Below are positions 17,941-26,554 of a stretch of DNA of 64,000 nucleotides, piece by piece. The notes below the pieces were generated by a model that worked only from the letters and a program-made list of their open reading frames with translations, did not search any database and was not told the DNA's origin. The stretch lies in the NCBI RefSeq assembly GCF_007830615.1, contig NZ_VLLI01000003.1, forward strand, positions 186,001 through 250,000, given 5' to 3'. The DNA is from Mucilaginibacter frigoritolerans (GTDB lineage Bacteria > Bacteroidota > Bacteroidia > Sphingobacteriales > Sphingobacteriaceae). The position numbers and the translations under genes were made by a program. Position 1 is the first letter of the stretch; each line of letters starts with the position of its first letter.

Positions 17941-18345
17941 TTATTTTCTTGTCCATTGGTTATCGGTAATTTTATAATGTTTCATTTCTTCCATGTTATT
18001 ATAAAATGGCTTTACCAAATTAAAAAAAGCCATAAAACCCTTATCGTTCCTAAAACCTGTTAAATGGTCTTGTTCAGAAGTCCAATAGATGATAACTATG
18101 TAATGGTTCGGGTCCTCACTCCCGTGAATTACCTGATATCCCAAACAATATGGAGAAGCCTGCAAGTATTGACCTGCCTGGGTATAAGCCTTTTCAAAAT
18201 TGTCCCTTTCCGGTTCCGGTATGTCATACCGGATAATTTCCGTTGAATAGTTTTTACCTTCCATTTTGGATGATTTGGTTTGAGCAAACGAGTTTGTTAC
18301 AAAGTACGCAATAAAAATAAATGCAAGAGCCAGCCGTTTTTCCAT
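17941..18345 (-). CDS. Exported ABM-domain monooxygenase-like protein
   Basis: 134-residue protein with a signal peptide (1-21, ending SFAQ) and an antibiotic-biosynthesis monooxygenase (ABM) fold: RYDIPEPERDNFEKAYTQA, GYQVIHGSEDPNHYIVIIYW, then an F-rich C-terminal helix. ABM proteins are small dimeric enzymes, some oxygenating quinones or aromatic compounds without cofactor. It is first of a two-gene unit with a truncated hemoglobin; the pairing of ABM and globin suggests detoxification coupled to O2 or NO chemistry, though the signal peptide would place the two in different compartments. Confidence 0.82.
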   Translation of the reverse strand: MEKRLALAFIFIAYFVTNSFAQTKSSKMEGKNYSTEIIRYDIPEPERDNFEKAYTQAGQYLQASPYCLGYQVIHGSEDPNHYIVIIYWTSEQDHLTGFRNDKGFMAFFNLVKPFYNNMEEMKHYKITDNQWTRK

Positions 18346-18449
18346 ATTTTTAAATGATTATTTGAGTGAGCGAATAAAGTTACTGTGTTGTATTACCTGA
18401 ATCAATAACTTACTAAAAAGTAGGGCTGATTGGTTAAAAAAAAGAGAGC

Positions 18450-18815
18450 ATGATACAATTGAATAACAAAATCTATACCTGCCCTGTGGATGTTACCCTG
18501 GGCTTTATCGGTGGCAAATGGAAATTACTTATCCTTTCGCACCTTAATATTTTTGAAAAGAAAAGCTATGCGGAGATACGCAATAACCTGCCTGGAATAT
18601 CGGAGAAAATGTTGAGTCAGCAATTAAAGGAATTGGAACGCGATAGCCTGATCGATAAAAATATATTATCATTAAAACCCTACAGGGTAGAATATTTCTT
18701 ATCCGGCGACGGTAAATCTCTTAGCCCCCTGTATGAATTTATCAGCAGTTGGGGAATCAAACATTTAAAGAAACATGGCATTGATTATTTGCAGGACCAA
18801 CATTTGTATAAATAA
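18450..18815 (+). CDS. HxlR family transcriptional regulator
   Basis: 121-residue winged-helix regulator with the HxlR hallmark: an N-terminal cysteine in YTCPVDVTLGFIGGKWKLLIL, then EIRNNLPGISEKMLSQQLKELERD as recognition region. In characterised members (HypR, YodB/CatR relatives) the cysteine senses quinones, aldehydes or hypochlorite. It is divergent from the ABM-globin unit across about 100 bases and probably controls it. Confidence 0.92.
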   Translation: MIQLNNKIYTCPVDVTLGFIGGKWKLLILSHLNIFEKKSYAEIRNNLPGISEKMLSQQLKELERDSLIDKNILSLKPYRVEYFLSGDGKSLSPLYEFISSWGIKHLKKHGIDYLQDQHLYK

Positions 18816-18862
18816 GATTGCGATTATTCTTTGCTGATGATACCATTTGTCTCTGGCTGCCG

Positions 18863-18991
18863 CCGTTTGTAGTTTCCGACTATCAGAAACGAAAAAAAGT
18901 CCTTCTGAAATTAATCGAAAGATAATTATTCAAAAGTGTAGCCGCAGACTACAAGCATAGTAATTTGTAGAGGGAGTATACGAATAGCTGG
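18863..18991. repeat. MITE-like repeat, copy 2
   Basis: About 130 bases: imperfect terminal inverted repeats (left CGTTTGTAGT, right GACTACAAGC) enclose an A/T-rich core with CTTCTGAAATTAATCGAAA; a further 30 bases (to GAGTATACGAA) are also conserved in copy 3. Identity with copy 3 looks close to 80 percent by eye over about 90 bases. The remaining bases of the 309-base gap 18816-19124 hold no recognisable gene. Confidence 0.65.
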
Positions 18992-19124
18992 TCATTTTAA
19001 AATTGACCAAACATGTTTTCTGGTTTATTTCTTTGGCTTATATATATTCAATCGTTAATTCCTTATAACCCTCTTTTTGGAGTCTTCCGCTTTCCTCTCC
19101 TTGAAAGTCTGTAATTTTTCTGCC

Positions 19125-19709
19125 TTATCTAAATTGTTTGGGCTTCAATTTTTGCACAGCAAGCTCCGCGATCTCGGTTATTCTTTTATGCCTGGTATCC
19201 GATTGTTTAGCAAGCACAAGCCATTGCAACATGGCTTTTCTTACAGATCTACTTAAACTCAAAAAGTATTCTCCCGATCCTGGATTAGCTTCAAATGCTA
19301 TTTCAAGGTCTTTTGGAATGATCAATTCTTCAACATCATCCAAAATTGTCCATGATCCATTTTTTTTGGCAGTTTCGATACTTACATAACCAGCCGGTGA
19401 TACCAAACCCTGTTCAATAAGCAACTGAACTTTTATTTTATTGATCTTAGACCATGTGCTGACAGACTTACGTTTGCTGAAAAATTGCATGAACGTGTCA
19501 GCATCAATCGTTTTTTTGATGCTGTCTATCCAGCCAAAGCAAAGCGCTTCTTCAACTGCCTCACTCCAGGTGATCGTGGGTCGATCGGACTCTTTTTTGC
19601 CATAAACAAGCCAGACAGCCTGTTTTGAGCTATGATTTTCGATTAACCATAGCCTCCAGGCTTGCCGGCTTGTAGGGAAAAAAATATCTATTTCCTTTGA
19701 TTGCATCAA
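19125..19709 (-). CDS. YdeI/OmpD-associated family protein
   Basis: 194-residue soluble protein of the YdeI/OmpD-associated family (also labelled bacteriocin-protection protein), recognised from the N-terminal FFPTSRQAWRLWLIENH, the WSEAVEEALCFGWIDSIKK motif and a basic C-terminal helix. Family members are small cytoplasmic proteins linked in a few organisms to antimicrobial-peptide resistance; mechanism unknown. It lies 5 bases after the DUF1761 gene, probably one transcript with it. Confidence 0.88.
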   Translation of the reverse strand: MMQSKEIDIFFPTSRQAWRLWLIENHSSKQAVWLVYGKKESDRPTITWSEAVEEALCFGWIDSIKKTIDADTFMQFFSKRKSVSTWSKINKIKVQLLIEQGLVSPAGYVSIETAKKNGSWTILDDVEELIIPKDLEIAFEANPGSGEYFLSLSRSVRKAMLQWLVLAKQSDTRHKRITEIAELAVQKLKPKQFR

Positions 19710-19714
19710 CTTGG

Positions 19715-20131
19715 CTATTTCATAGCTACTAAAATGATACTTACGGTGATTATTCCGGTCAGGTGATAGGCACCACTAATAATTCCATAAAGAATAGGTT
19801 TCGGAATATTTGGGTTGATGGCAATATTAATAGTATTTGCAACAAGATACCCGATACCGACAACTACCGCAAATTCAAAGGCGCCGCCAATAGACGAGAT
19901 TTGTAACGCGTAAATTAATACTGCACTGGCAATAGTAATCACGAGCGAGCAAATCGCCGGGCCAATGATAAAAATAGGTGCTGGTTTCGCCGGCATATTG
20001 TTTTCTTTTCCCAGCGAAATGGCATACAACTTTTTAAAAAACAGTGTGAACCATAGCGCTCCAAGTAAAAAATACACAACAAATGCAAGTAGAACGCTAA
20101 TCCAGTTTAAGCTTGATAATTGACTGATCAT
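19715..20131 (-). CDS. DUF1761 membrane protein
   Basis: 138-residue integral membrane protein with four predicted helices (about 8-28, 48-75, 82-105, 112-136). The start NWISVLLAFVVYFLLGALWFTLFF is typical of DUF1761 proteins, whose function is unknown. It is upstream of and nearly contiguous with the YdeI-like gene and 71 bases downstream of a WYL regulator, all co-directional, so the three may form one unit. Confidence 0.85.
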   Translation of the reverse strand: MISQLSSLNWISVLLAFVVYFLLGALWFTLFFKKLYAISLGKENNMPAKPAPIFIIGPAICSLVITIASAVLIYALQISSIGGAFEFAVVVGIGYLVANTINIAINPNIPKPILYGIISGAYHLTGIITVSIILVAMK

Positions 20132-20202
20132 AATTTATATTTTTATATCCTGCAAAGCTAAGACCCGGTTGTGACAGCCCTATGTCAGGGGTATAAAAGA
20201 AA

Positions 20203-20898
20203 TTAATGGTATTTGTCAAAATATTCCTGTAGGGTCATTTCATGGGCAGCAAACTTTTCAGTAAGTATCTCCAGCTTTTTAATTCTGTCTAAACGAAAAA
20301 ATCGAAAATTGTTACGCGATCTGCAAAAAGCTACCAATAGCCAATTCTCTGTTGTACTTACTAAGGCAAAGGGCTCGATTGATCTGGTAGTCGTTTGTTT
20401 TGCCTCATTTGTGTAATCAATTTTGGTTAGATAAAAATTGGTTAGTGCAAATTGGAGATCAGATAGGTTATTACTATTCTTCTCGCTATTGATGTTTTGG
20501 TTAAACCGTGTGCGTTCCGAAAGCAGGTTGGCTTTATCTTTAACTTTATGCCCCAATACCGCTTTGACCTTTTCAATCGCTTCCGAATAATCTTTAACAA
20601 AAGAGGCATCTTTGTTTTTTAGAACTAATTGTTCTGCAAGAATCAAGGCGTTGGCTTGTTTTTCAGTAAACATAACCGGCGGAATCCGGTAACCCTCCAT
20701 TAAAGTGTAGCCTTTCCCTTCCTCTGTTAAAATAGGCACACCAGCGTGTTGTAATGTTTTAATATCCCTATAAATTGTTCTGACACTTACCGCAAATTTG
20801 TTCGCCAATTCCAATGCCGTCAACAATCGCTTCGTCTGCAATTGTGTCAAAATTGCAATAAGTCTGGAAAGTCGTTTGGTGTCATTGTCGTTCATCAT
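20203..20898 (-). CDS. HTH-WYL transcriptional regulator (YafY-like)
   Basis: 231-residue regulator: N-terminal DeoR/HTH_11 winged helix (about 7-62, VRTIYRDIKTLQHAGVPI) and a C-terminal WYL domain (about 130-225) with LVSTTENWLLVAFCRSRNNFRFFRLDRI. WYL domains bind nucleic acid or small ligands. It heads the DUF1761-YdeI run and probably regulates it. A minus-strand terminator-like hairpin lies about 35-60 bases upstream of its start. Confidence 0.9.
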   Translation of the reverse strand: MMNDNDTKRLSRLIAILTQLQTKRLLTALELANKFAVSVRTIYRDIKTLQHAGVPILTEEGKGYTLMEGYRIPPVMFTEKQANALILAEQLVLKNKDASFVKDYSEAIEKVKAVLGHKVKDKANLLSERTRFNQNINSEKNSNNLSDLQFALTNFYLTKIDYTNEAKQTTTRSIEPFALVSTTENWLLVAFCRSRNNFRFFRLDRIKKLEILTEKFAAHEMTLQEYFDKYH

Positions 20899-20930
20899 TG
20901 AAGTTTTCGGATTGATTTTTATGTTGGATA

Positions 20931-20957
20931 AAAAAGGCTCTTGCTTAAAACAAGAGC
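20931..20957 (-). terminator. Minus-strand hairpin with T-run upstream of the WYL regulator
   Basis: On the minus strand GCTCTTG / CAAGAGC is followed by C and six T, a classic intrinsic terminator. No gene ends here on that strand, so it may be an attenuator in the regulator's leader, the end of an unseen small RNA, or a leftover. The rest of the gap to 21345 holds only the repeat copy at 21103. Confidence 0.5.
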
Positions 20958-21102
20958 GCTAATAGAAAATCAACTATTAAAGCCCTATCTAGTTTAGTTA
21001 TATTCCTTTTATTGCAATTAGTGTTTAAACTAAACAAGTTCTCAATATAAAATATAAATTGCTTAATTCTACTTTAAAAAAGACTAATTAGGTTATTTAT
21101 AC

Positions 21103-21220
21103 ACGCTGTAGACTACCCGAAATAAAAACTCTTCTGAAATTAATCTAAAGATGATTATTTAAAAATGTAATCCCAGACTACAAGCAGAGTAATTCATTGA
21201 CGGAGTATACCAACTGCGGG
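21103..21220. repeat. MITE-like repeat, copy 3
   Basis: Aligns with copy 2 from CTTCTGAAATTAAT through CAGACTACAAGC and on to GGAGTATACCAA, with a matching left end GCTGTAGACTAC. No coding sequence inside. Confidence 0.65.
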
Positions 21221-21345
21221 CTTTATTTTTTGTTGTTGCAAATTTGTGCAAAAACAAAATGATATATTTATCCAAATCAACTTTTGTTTCAATCAAAAAC
21301 AACTAAAGATTACAATTGCTATTGTAAATGTTACCACCTGTCACA

Positions 21346-22866
21346 ATGAAAGTACATACCATCAAACACCTGCTTTTTATACCTATAGTGGTGTTATTGA
21401 ATTCTTGCGCACAACCATCAGCTAAAAATGGAGATGCTGTCCAAAAAGATAGCCTTACCAAAGGCGCTGCTTTATTGCCTGTTAAAAAAATGCAGGATGA
21501 CCTTTCCATTCTCTGGGCGGCCATTAAAGAAATGCATCCAGCCTACGGCATGTATAGTCCTACAGATAGTTTGAATAAAGTATATCAAACAGTAAATGCA
21601 TCCCTTGATCGGCCCTTATCCGAAAACGATTATATCACCCACATTTATCCGTTGCTTTGCAGCCTTGGCTGCGGGCACACTCAATTACATCACTCCGCCG
21701 GGTATAAGCCATCGGGTATAAAAACACCTCATTTGCCGTTCGAGGTATTGGTGAGCAAGCACCGGGTATGGATAACCACGCATAAAACCGCCCTGTTAAA
21801 TACTGGCGACGAAATTTTAAGCGTGAACAATATCCCAGCAGGAACCTTAGTAAATAATGGTTATAATTTATACGCGGGCGATGGCTATAACGAAACTTTT
21901 AAAGAACTGTTTTTGAGCGAGTATGATGGCTTTGAGGATGTGTTTAACAGCTTTTACCACTGGCAACCGCCTTACAAAATAGCGCTGCGCACTAAACAGG
22001 GAGATTTAAAAACGATAAGCCTTGATACCGCTACTACAAAACTGCAGCCCACACCTAAAGCACCTGATCCGTATGCTAATTGGATTGAAGCAAAAGGTAC
22101 TGATTATTTACCGCTAAGGTTTTTGAAAAATTCATCAACTGCCTGGTTTCAGGTTAAAAGCTATCAATATAATGACACCAATATTTATAAAGTGGCATTT
22201 AAGCAGATCCATGATAAAGGGGTTAAAAACCTGATCATAGATCTGCGCCATAATACAGGCGGCGATATCCGGATTGCATCGAAAGTACTTTCCTACCTGG
22301 CCGACAAGCCTTACCATATTTTGGGGGATATCTGGGCGCGCATTCCCAATCCATCGGTTAATCATTTCGAAAAATATTTTGATACCGCCCGTACCGCCAG
22401 CTTTATTGCAGGCTTTAACCCGGGCAAAAAAGAAGGCGCCCATTATCATATAGATGTTAAGCCCACTTTCGGCAATTTGCTGGGCACACTTCCACTAAAC
22501 AAAACAGATCATTATGCAGGCAATTTATATGTGCTTATTGATGGTGCTACCTTTTCTGCAGGTGCACATACAGCTATCTCCATTAAAACGCAATGCAAAA
22601 AAGCCATATTTATTGGTCGCGAAACACTTGGCGGGGCCGAAGGTTGCAGTGGTGGTACCATTCAGCATTTAACGCTGCCTAATACGGGTGTAGTGGTTGA
22701 TTTCCCATGGATGCGTTTTGTATCTGTCGCTGAAAATTCCCCATTGGGTCATGGTATTATGCCTGATTATACGGTGGAGTATAGTCCCGAAGATGTAGTA
22801 AACAAACGGGATTTGGATTTAGAGAAAGCGTTAAGTTTGATAAAACAGGTAAAAGCTGAAAGATAA
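21346..22866 (+). CDS. S41 family peptidase lipoprotein
   Basis: 506-residue predicted lipoprotein starting at the ATG at 21346 (an ATG six codons upstream dilutes the signal sequence); lipobox LNSC. The C-terminal half is an S41 (C-terminal-processing/tricorn-like) peptidase: IIDLRHNTGGD, then the nucleophile region DGATFSAGAHTA with the catalytic Ser probably S404. The middle (about 120-200) resembles a PDZ-like stretch (TGDEILSVNNIPAG). It is likely a periplasmic or surface protease; substrate unknown. It ends 3 bases before a repeated terminator block. Confidence 0.88.
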   Translation: MKVHTIKHLLFIPIVVLLNSCAQPSAKNGDAVQKDSLTKGAALLPVKKMQDDLSILWAAIKEMHPAYGMYSPTDSLNKVYQTVNASLDRPLSENDYITHIYPLLCSLGCGHTQLHHSAGYKPSGIKTPHLPFEVLVSKHRVWITTHKTALLNTGDEILSVNNIPAGTLVNNGYNLYAGDGYNETFKELFLSEYDGFEDVFNSFYHWQPPYKIALRTKQGDLKTISLDTATTKLQPTPKAPDPYANWIEAKGTDYLPLRFLKNSSTAWFQVKSYQYNDTNIYKVAFKQIHDKGVKNLIIDLRHNTGGDIRIASKVLSYLADKPYHILGDIWARIPNPSVNHFEKYFDTARTASFIAGFNPGKKEGAHYHIDVKPTFGNLLGTLPLNKTDHYAGNLYVLIDGATFSAGAHTAISIKTQCKKAIFIGRETLGGAEGCSGGTIQHLTLPNTGVVVDFPWMRFVSVAENSPLGHGIMPDYTVEYSPEDVVNKRDLDLEKALSLIKQVKAER

Positions 22867-22869
22867 ATA

Positions 22870-22944
22870 TTTAGAGCTAAACAAATAAGAAGATCCGCCA
22901 TTGCTGCGGATCTTCTCACTTAAACTAAATCTCACTTGATTATT
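22870..22944. repeat. 75-bp duplicated terminator block, copy A
   Basis: Begins 4 bases after the S41 stop. Contains the hairpin AGAAGATCCGC / GCGGATCTTCT (22888-22916) and flanks that match the block at 24910-24984 (TTAG-GCTAAACAAATAAGAAGA ... CTTAAACTAA ... TTGATTA). Acts as terminator between the S41 gene and the convergent oleate hydratase. Confidence 0.75.
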
Positions 22945-22998
22945 GAAAATAGTATCCTGATCAAAACCGGCTATTTACATTTTATAAATATAGCTTTC

Positions 22999-24585
22999 TT
23001 ATTTTCTATGTAACATTTTCAATGCTGCAAAAAGTATCGAAGGGTCATATTGCCCTTTGAAAAATGGCGAAACTTTCTTATCCAGGTTTAATAAGCCAAA
23101 TACTGCTGTCTGAGCAGTACGCACAGAATATTCTACGGTAAATACCACATCATCATCTATTTCTGCATATTGTCCTATAAAGGCTAAATTCCTTGTACCG
23201 GAAGGAATAACTTTGGGACGATCAGTACCTGTCCTCGGCATAAATTGGCTGGTAATGTAAGGCATCATCACGGGAATAGTAATTGACGTTGCTAATAAAT
23301 GATTTATATGCTCAGTAAAACGTAAATGCGATAAAACTTCCGTTAGGATTTCATCACCCGTACACTCGGACATCTTCTTTTTTACAAAATTCCCAACCTT
23401 ATCAGGAAAAAGACCATATCCCCACCATACCCATACATCCTTAGGCTGTTCATAATAATGTGGTTGATGATTTAAGACTACTGTTAAGAGCCAATTGGAA
23501 TCTTTTATTGTTATCAGCCCACCTTTACCTGCTTCACTTCCGGAAAATTCTTCCAGCAAATTGAAGAAAACAGGATTATTAGCAGTAACAGTAAATGACT
23601 CCCATTTCGTTTTTGAAATATCACTACAGAAAGGTGCAGGGTTTCCGAAATCAATAGTTTTTGCCGCTAACTTTTGCCATAGTTTCCATGTGCTTCCGAG
23701 TTTGTGTGTCTCTAAAACAGGGGCAGTATTTTTAGATCCTGTGGTTGAATTGGCAGTCATGGTACCATTGGTTACAAACAAAAGATCATTTGGGGTCAAT
23801 ATTATTTCTAAATTGGCGCCGTTCTTAGTGTAAATTAATTTTTCTGCTATCTTCTCTTTATTAGTTATTTTTACGGAAATATCTTTTACTTCAGAGCCCA
23901 TTTCCAGTTTCACGCCCTTTTCCTTTAACCATTTAACAACCGGCCGCACAATAGAATCAAATTGGTTATACTGAGTCCTGTAAATCCCGCCCATTGTATC
24001 AATAGTGCTAAACAAATGTGTAAAACGCAGGCAATAACGTTTGAATTCTATGGCACTATGCCAAGGCTCGAATGCAAATGTTGTACACCAAATAAACCAA
24101 AAATTACTTTCAAAAAAATGAGGGTAAAAACAATCGGTTATGGTTTTATTTTCAAGTAATTTTTCTGGGGTAACACAAAGTTTAACCAGGTCCAGCCTGT
24201 CTTTTTCCTGAAACCCCAGGTTCGCCACGTCTACAATTTCCCCGCCGGCTACCAATCGCGCCTTATCGTTCCAGAAAAATTCCTGGTGAAATTCCATTAA
24301 CTCCTCTTTTGCAGATTTATCCGGGTTACTTATGGAAGGAATAAAAGAAAGCAGATCGTATGTACAATTAAATTTTTCTTCAAACATTCGGCCGCCGCGC
24401 ATAGAATACCCGTCTTTTGGATTCCCTCCGGCATCCAGGCTCCCGCCAAATTTTTCGGATTCATCGAAAATAATAATGTTTTCACCCTTTAAACCGCCGT
24501 CACGGATAAGGTAACAAGCAGCAGATAAGGAAGCAATGCCGCTTCCCACTAAATAGGCCTTAACTTCATTCTTGTTTTCAGACAT
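22999..24585 (-). CDS. ohyA: Oleate hydratase (FAD-dependent fatty acid hydratase)
   Basis: 528-residue flavoenzyme of the oleate hydratase (myosin-cross-reactive antigen) family. The FAD Rossmann motif is GSGIASLSAACYL (about 13-25), followed by GGSLDAGG and the family signature RGGRMFEEKFNCTYDLL. It adds water to the cis-9 double bond of unsaturated fatty acids such as oleate to give 10-hydroxy acids, usually membrane-associated. At 528 residues it belongs to the shorter branch of the family. It stands alone on the minus strand, with a remnant of another gene upstream. Confidence 0.93.
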   Translation of the reverse strand: MSENKNEVKAYLVGSGIASLSAACYLIRDGGLKGENIIIFDESEKFGGSLDAGGNPKDGYSMRGGRMFEEKFNCTYDLLSFIPSISNPDKSAKEELMEFHQEFFWNDKARLVAGGEIVDVANLGFQEKDRLDLVKLCVTPEKLLENKTITDCFYPHFFESNFWFIWCTTFAFEPWHSAIEFKRYCLRFTHLFSTIDTMGGIYRTQYNQFDSIVRPVVKWLKEKGVKLEMGSEVKDISVKITNKEKIAEKLIYTKNGANLEIILTPNDLLFVTNGTMTANSTTGSKNTAPVLETHKLGSTWKLWQKLAAKTIDFGNPAPFCSDISKTKWESFTVTANNPVFFNLLEEFSGSEAGKGGLITIKDSNWLLTVVLNHQPHYYEQPKDVWVWWGYGLFPDKVGNFVKKKMSECTGDEILTEVLSHLRFTEHINHLLATSITIPVMMPYITSQFMPRTGTDRPKVIPSGTRNLAFIGQYAEIDDDVVFTVEYSVRTAQTAVFGLLNLDKKVSPFFKGQYDPSILFAALKMLHRK

Positions 24586-24710
24586 TTTCGTAGATTTTAG
24601 ATTTATAATAAATTCACTATAATAAGAAAGTAACTGTTACATATAACGATGTTGCTATTCCACCGGCACCTCTTATTGTTTCCTTAAGTTTATTGATAAC
24701 GAACAACAAG

Positions 24711-24875
24711 TCACACCCCACATTGTTCGAAGTGGTGATTCAGATGGATGTAAATCAACCTACTCCATTCCTCCCAGCTTAGTTTTCCGAAGTAAGTATG
24801 AACCAACCAATATCCATTTGTTTTATTCTCGTAAGCTGATTTTAAGGTGTTAGCTAGCCGCCCGCTGTCTAATTT
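24711..24875 (-). pseudogene. 3' remnant of a DUF1569/DinB-like gene
   Basis: The minus strand encodes an open stretch of 54 codons with no start codon, ending in a stop at 24711-24713. It contains HTYFGKLSWEEWSRL and IHLNHHFEQCGV, matching the C-terminal signature of DUF1569 (DinB superfamily) proteins (HP-x-FG-L-x2-EW ... LxHHLxQFGV). A stop immediately precedes the stretch and the N-terminal two thirds are absent, so the gene is truncated. It occupies most of the otherwise empty 394-base gap. Confidence 0.7.
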
Positions 24876-24909
24876 TTAAACTTCGTAGACAAGATCTACC
24901 AACAGCGGG

Positions 24910-24984
24910 TTTAGCGCTAAACAAATAAGAAGACCCACCATTACGGCGGATCTTCTCCCTTAAACTAAGTCTGGTTTGATTAAT
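24910..24984. repeat. 75-bp duplicated terminator block, copy B
   Basis: Second copy of the block at 22870. The hairpin is less perfect (AGAAGACCCACC / GGCGGATCTTCT). On the minus strand it begins at the aldehyde dehydrogenase stop codon, so it serves as that gene's 3' end. It borders the DUF1569 remnant. Confidence 0.75.
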
Positions 24985-26383
24985 AAGCGCTGTCAGCCGT
25001 GGTCACCCGGATCAGTTTGGCATTCACGAATTCGTAAATCGCTGCCGGTGATTGTTCCCTGCCATAGCCAGAATGTTTGGTACCACCAAAAGGCAGCTCA
25101 GGGGCAATACCGGTTACATGGTTATTATACACCATTCCGGTTTCAATTTGCCTGGCTACATTAACGGCCCGTTCATTATTGGAACTGAACACACTACCAC
25201 CCAAACCGAAATCAGAGTCATTAGCCAAATCAATGGCTGCCTGCTCGTTCTTTACCTTGTAAAACATAAATACTGGGCCAAAAATCTCTTCCTGGTAAGC
25301 GGCAGTTCCAGGTTGGATGTCGCTTAAGATGGTCGGTTCCATAAAAGCACCCGGACGTTCAATGCGGTGCCCCCCAGTTATTACGGTTGCACCTTGTTCC
25401 ACTGCTTTTTGAACCTGCTTAATCACGTCCTCTACGGCTTTTTCGCTGCTTAAAGGCGCCAGGTCGGTTTGTTCTTCCATTGGGTCGCCTACCTTTAAAG
25501 CAGCGAACTTAGCTTTTACTTTTGCCAGAAATACATCAGCAATGCCTTCTTCTACAATCACTCTTTTAGGCGATACGCAAACTTGCCCGGCATTCCAGAT
25601 GCGGCCGCGTACTGCCGCTTCTGCCGCTTGCTCCACGTCGGCGTCATCCAGCACAATAAAGGCGTCACTGCCACCCAACTCTAAAGCAGATTTCTTAATG
25701 TATTTCCCGGCAGCTGCTGCAATAGAAGAACCTGCAGGTTCACTGCCGGTAAGAGTTACTGCTTTGATCCTTTTATCGGCTACCAGCACATCAATTTTGC
25801 TTCCGGGAATAAATAAATTTTGGTAAACACCGGCAGGGAAACCAGCTTCTATGAAAATATCCTCCATAATCTGCGCACATTGCGGTACATTGGATGCATG
25901 TTTAAGCAGCATGGTATTACCTGCCATAAGGTGCGGTGCTGCGGACCGTGTTATTTGGTAAAAGGGAAAATTCCAGGGTTGAATACTGAGTAAAACACCA
26001 ATTGGCTCATAACTCAAAAAGGCTGAACCTTGCGGAGTTTGCAATGGATGATCGGCCAAAAACTTTTCGCCGTTTTCGGCATAATAATCGAAAATGGCGA
26101 CACAAAGCTCCACTTCTGCGCGGCTCTCTTTCAGGAGTTTTCCCATTTCCAGCGTAGCCAATGTTTCCAGTTGTGGCTTCCGGACACGCATCAGATGGGC
26201 CACTCTGTGTAAGAGCTGCGCCCGCTCAGTTTTTGGCGTTTTTTTCCAGGCTTGAAAAGCTTTATCGGCAAGAGCGATCTTTGACTCAATCTGCTCATCG
26301 CTCATTACTTCGAAACTTTTAACAAGTTTATTATTAAAAGGGTTCACCGTTTTTATCGGTGATGTCTTAGTTACTGTTTCCAT
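24980..26383 (-). CDS. NAD(P)-dependent aldehyde dehydrogenase (succinate-semialdehyde type)
   Basis: 467-residue ALDH. The catalytic cysteine is C269 in NAGQVCVSPKRV and the general-base glutamate E235 in ALELGGSDAF; the oxyanion Asn region LSIQPWNFPFYQ is also present. Overall pattern (LLHRVAHLMR, ALELGGSDAFIVLDDADV) is closest to the NAD(P)+ succinate-semialdehyde dehydrogenase group, but substrate cannot be fixed. It is divergent from a MocR/GabR-type regulator, as gabD-like genes often are, which supports a role in GABA or related amine degradation. Confidence 0.9.
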   Translation of the reverse strand: METVTKTSPIKTVNPFNNKLVKSFEVMSDEQIESKIALADKAFQAWKKTPKTERAQLLHRVAHLMRVRKPQLETLATLEMGKLLKESRAEVELCVAIFDYYAENGEKFLADHPLQTPQGSAFLSYEPIGVLLSIQPWNFPFYQITRSAAPHLMAGNTMLLKHASNVPQCAQIMEDIFIEAGFPAGVYQNLFIPGSKIDVLVADKRIKAVTLTGSEPAGSSIAAAAGKYIKKSALELGGSDAFIVLDDADVEQAAEAAVRGRIWNAGQVCVSPKRVIVEEGIADVFLAKVKAKFAALKVGDPMEEQTDLAPLSSEKAVEDVIKQVQKAVEQGATVITGGHRIERPGAFMEPTILSDIQPGTAAYQEEIFGPVFMFYKVKNEQAAIDLANDSDFGLGGSVFSSNNERAVNVARQIETGMVYNNHVTGIAPELPFGGTKHSGYGREQSPAAIYEFVNAKLIRVTTADSAY

Positions 26384-26554
26384 TTTCTTAAAATCTAAAG
26401 ATTAGTCAAAGTTAAATACCCGCTCGCCGGTAGAAATGACACAAGGCAGCTACAGCAGTGAGCTTCCTCACTTTTTCCTTTATTGTATGGCAAAGATGAC
26501 TATTAAACAGATGTAAATTTTGTATTTTCAACTATAACAGTTTACCTTTATTTT

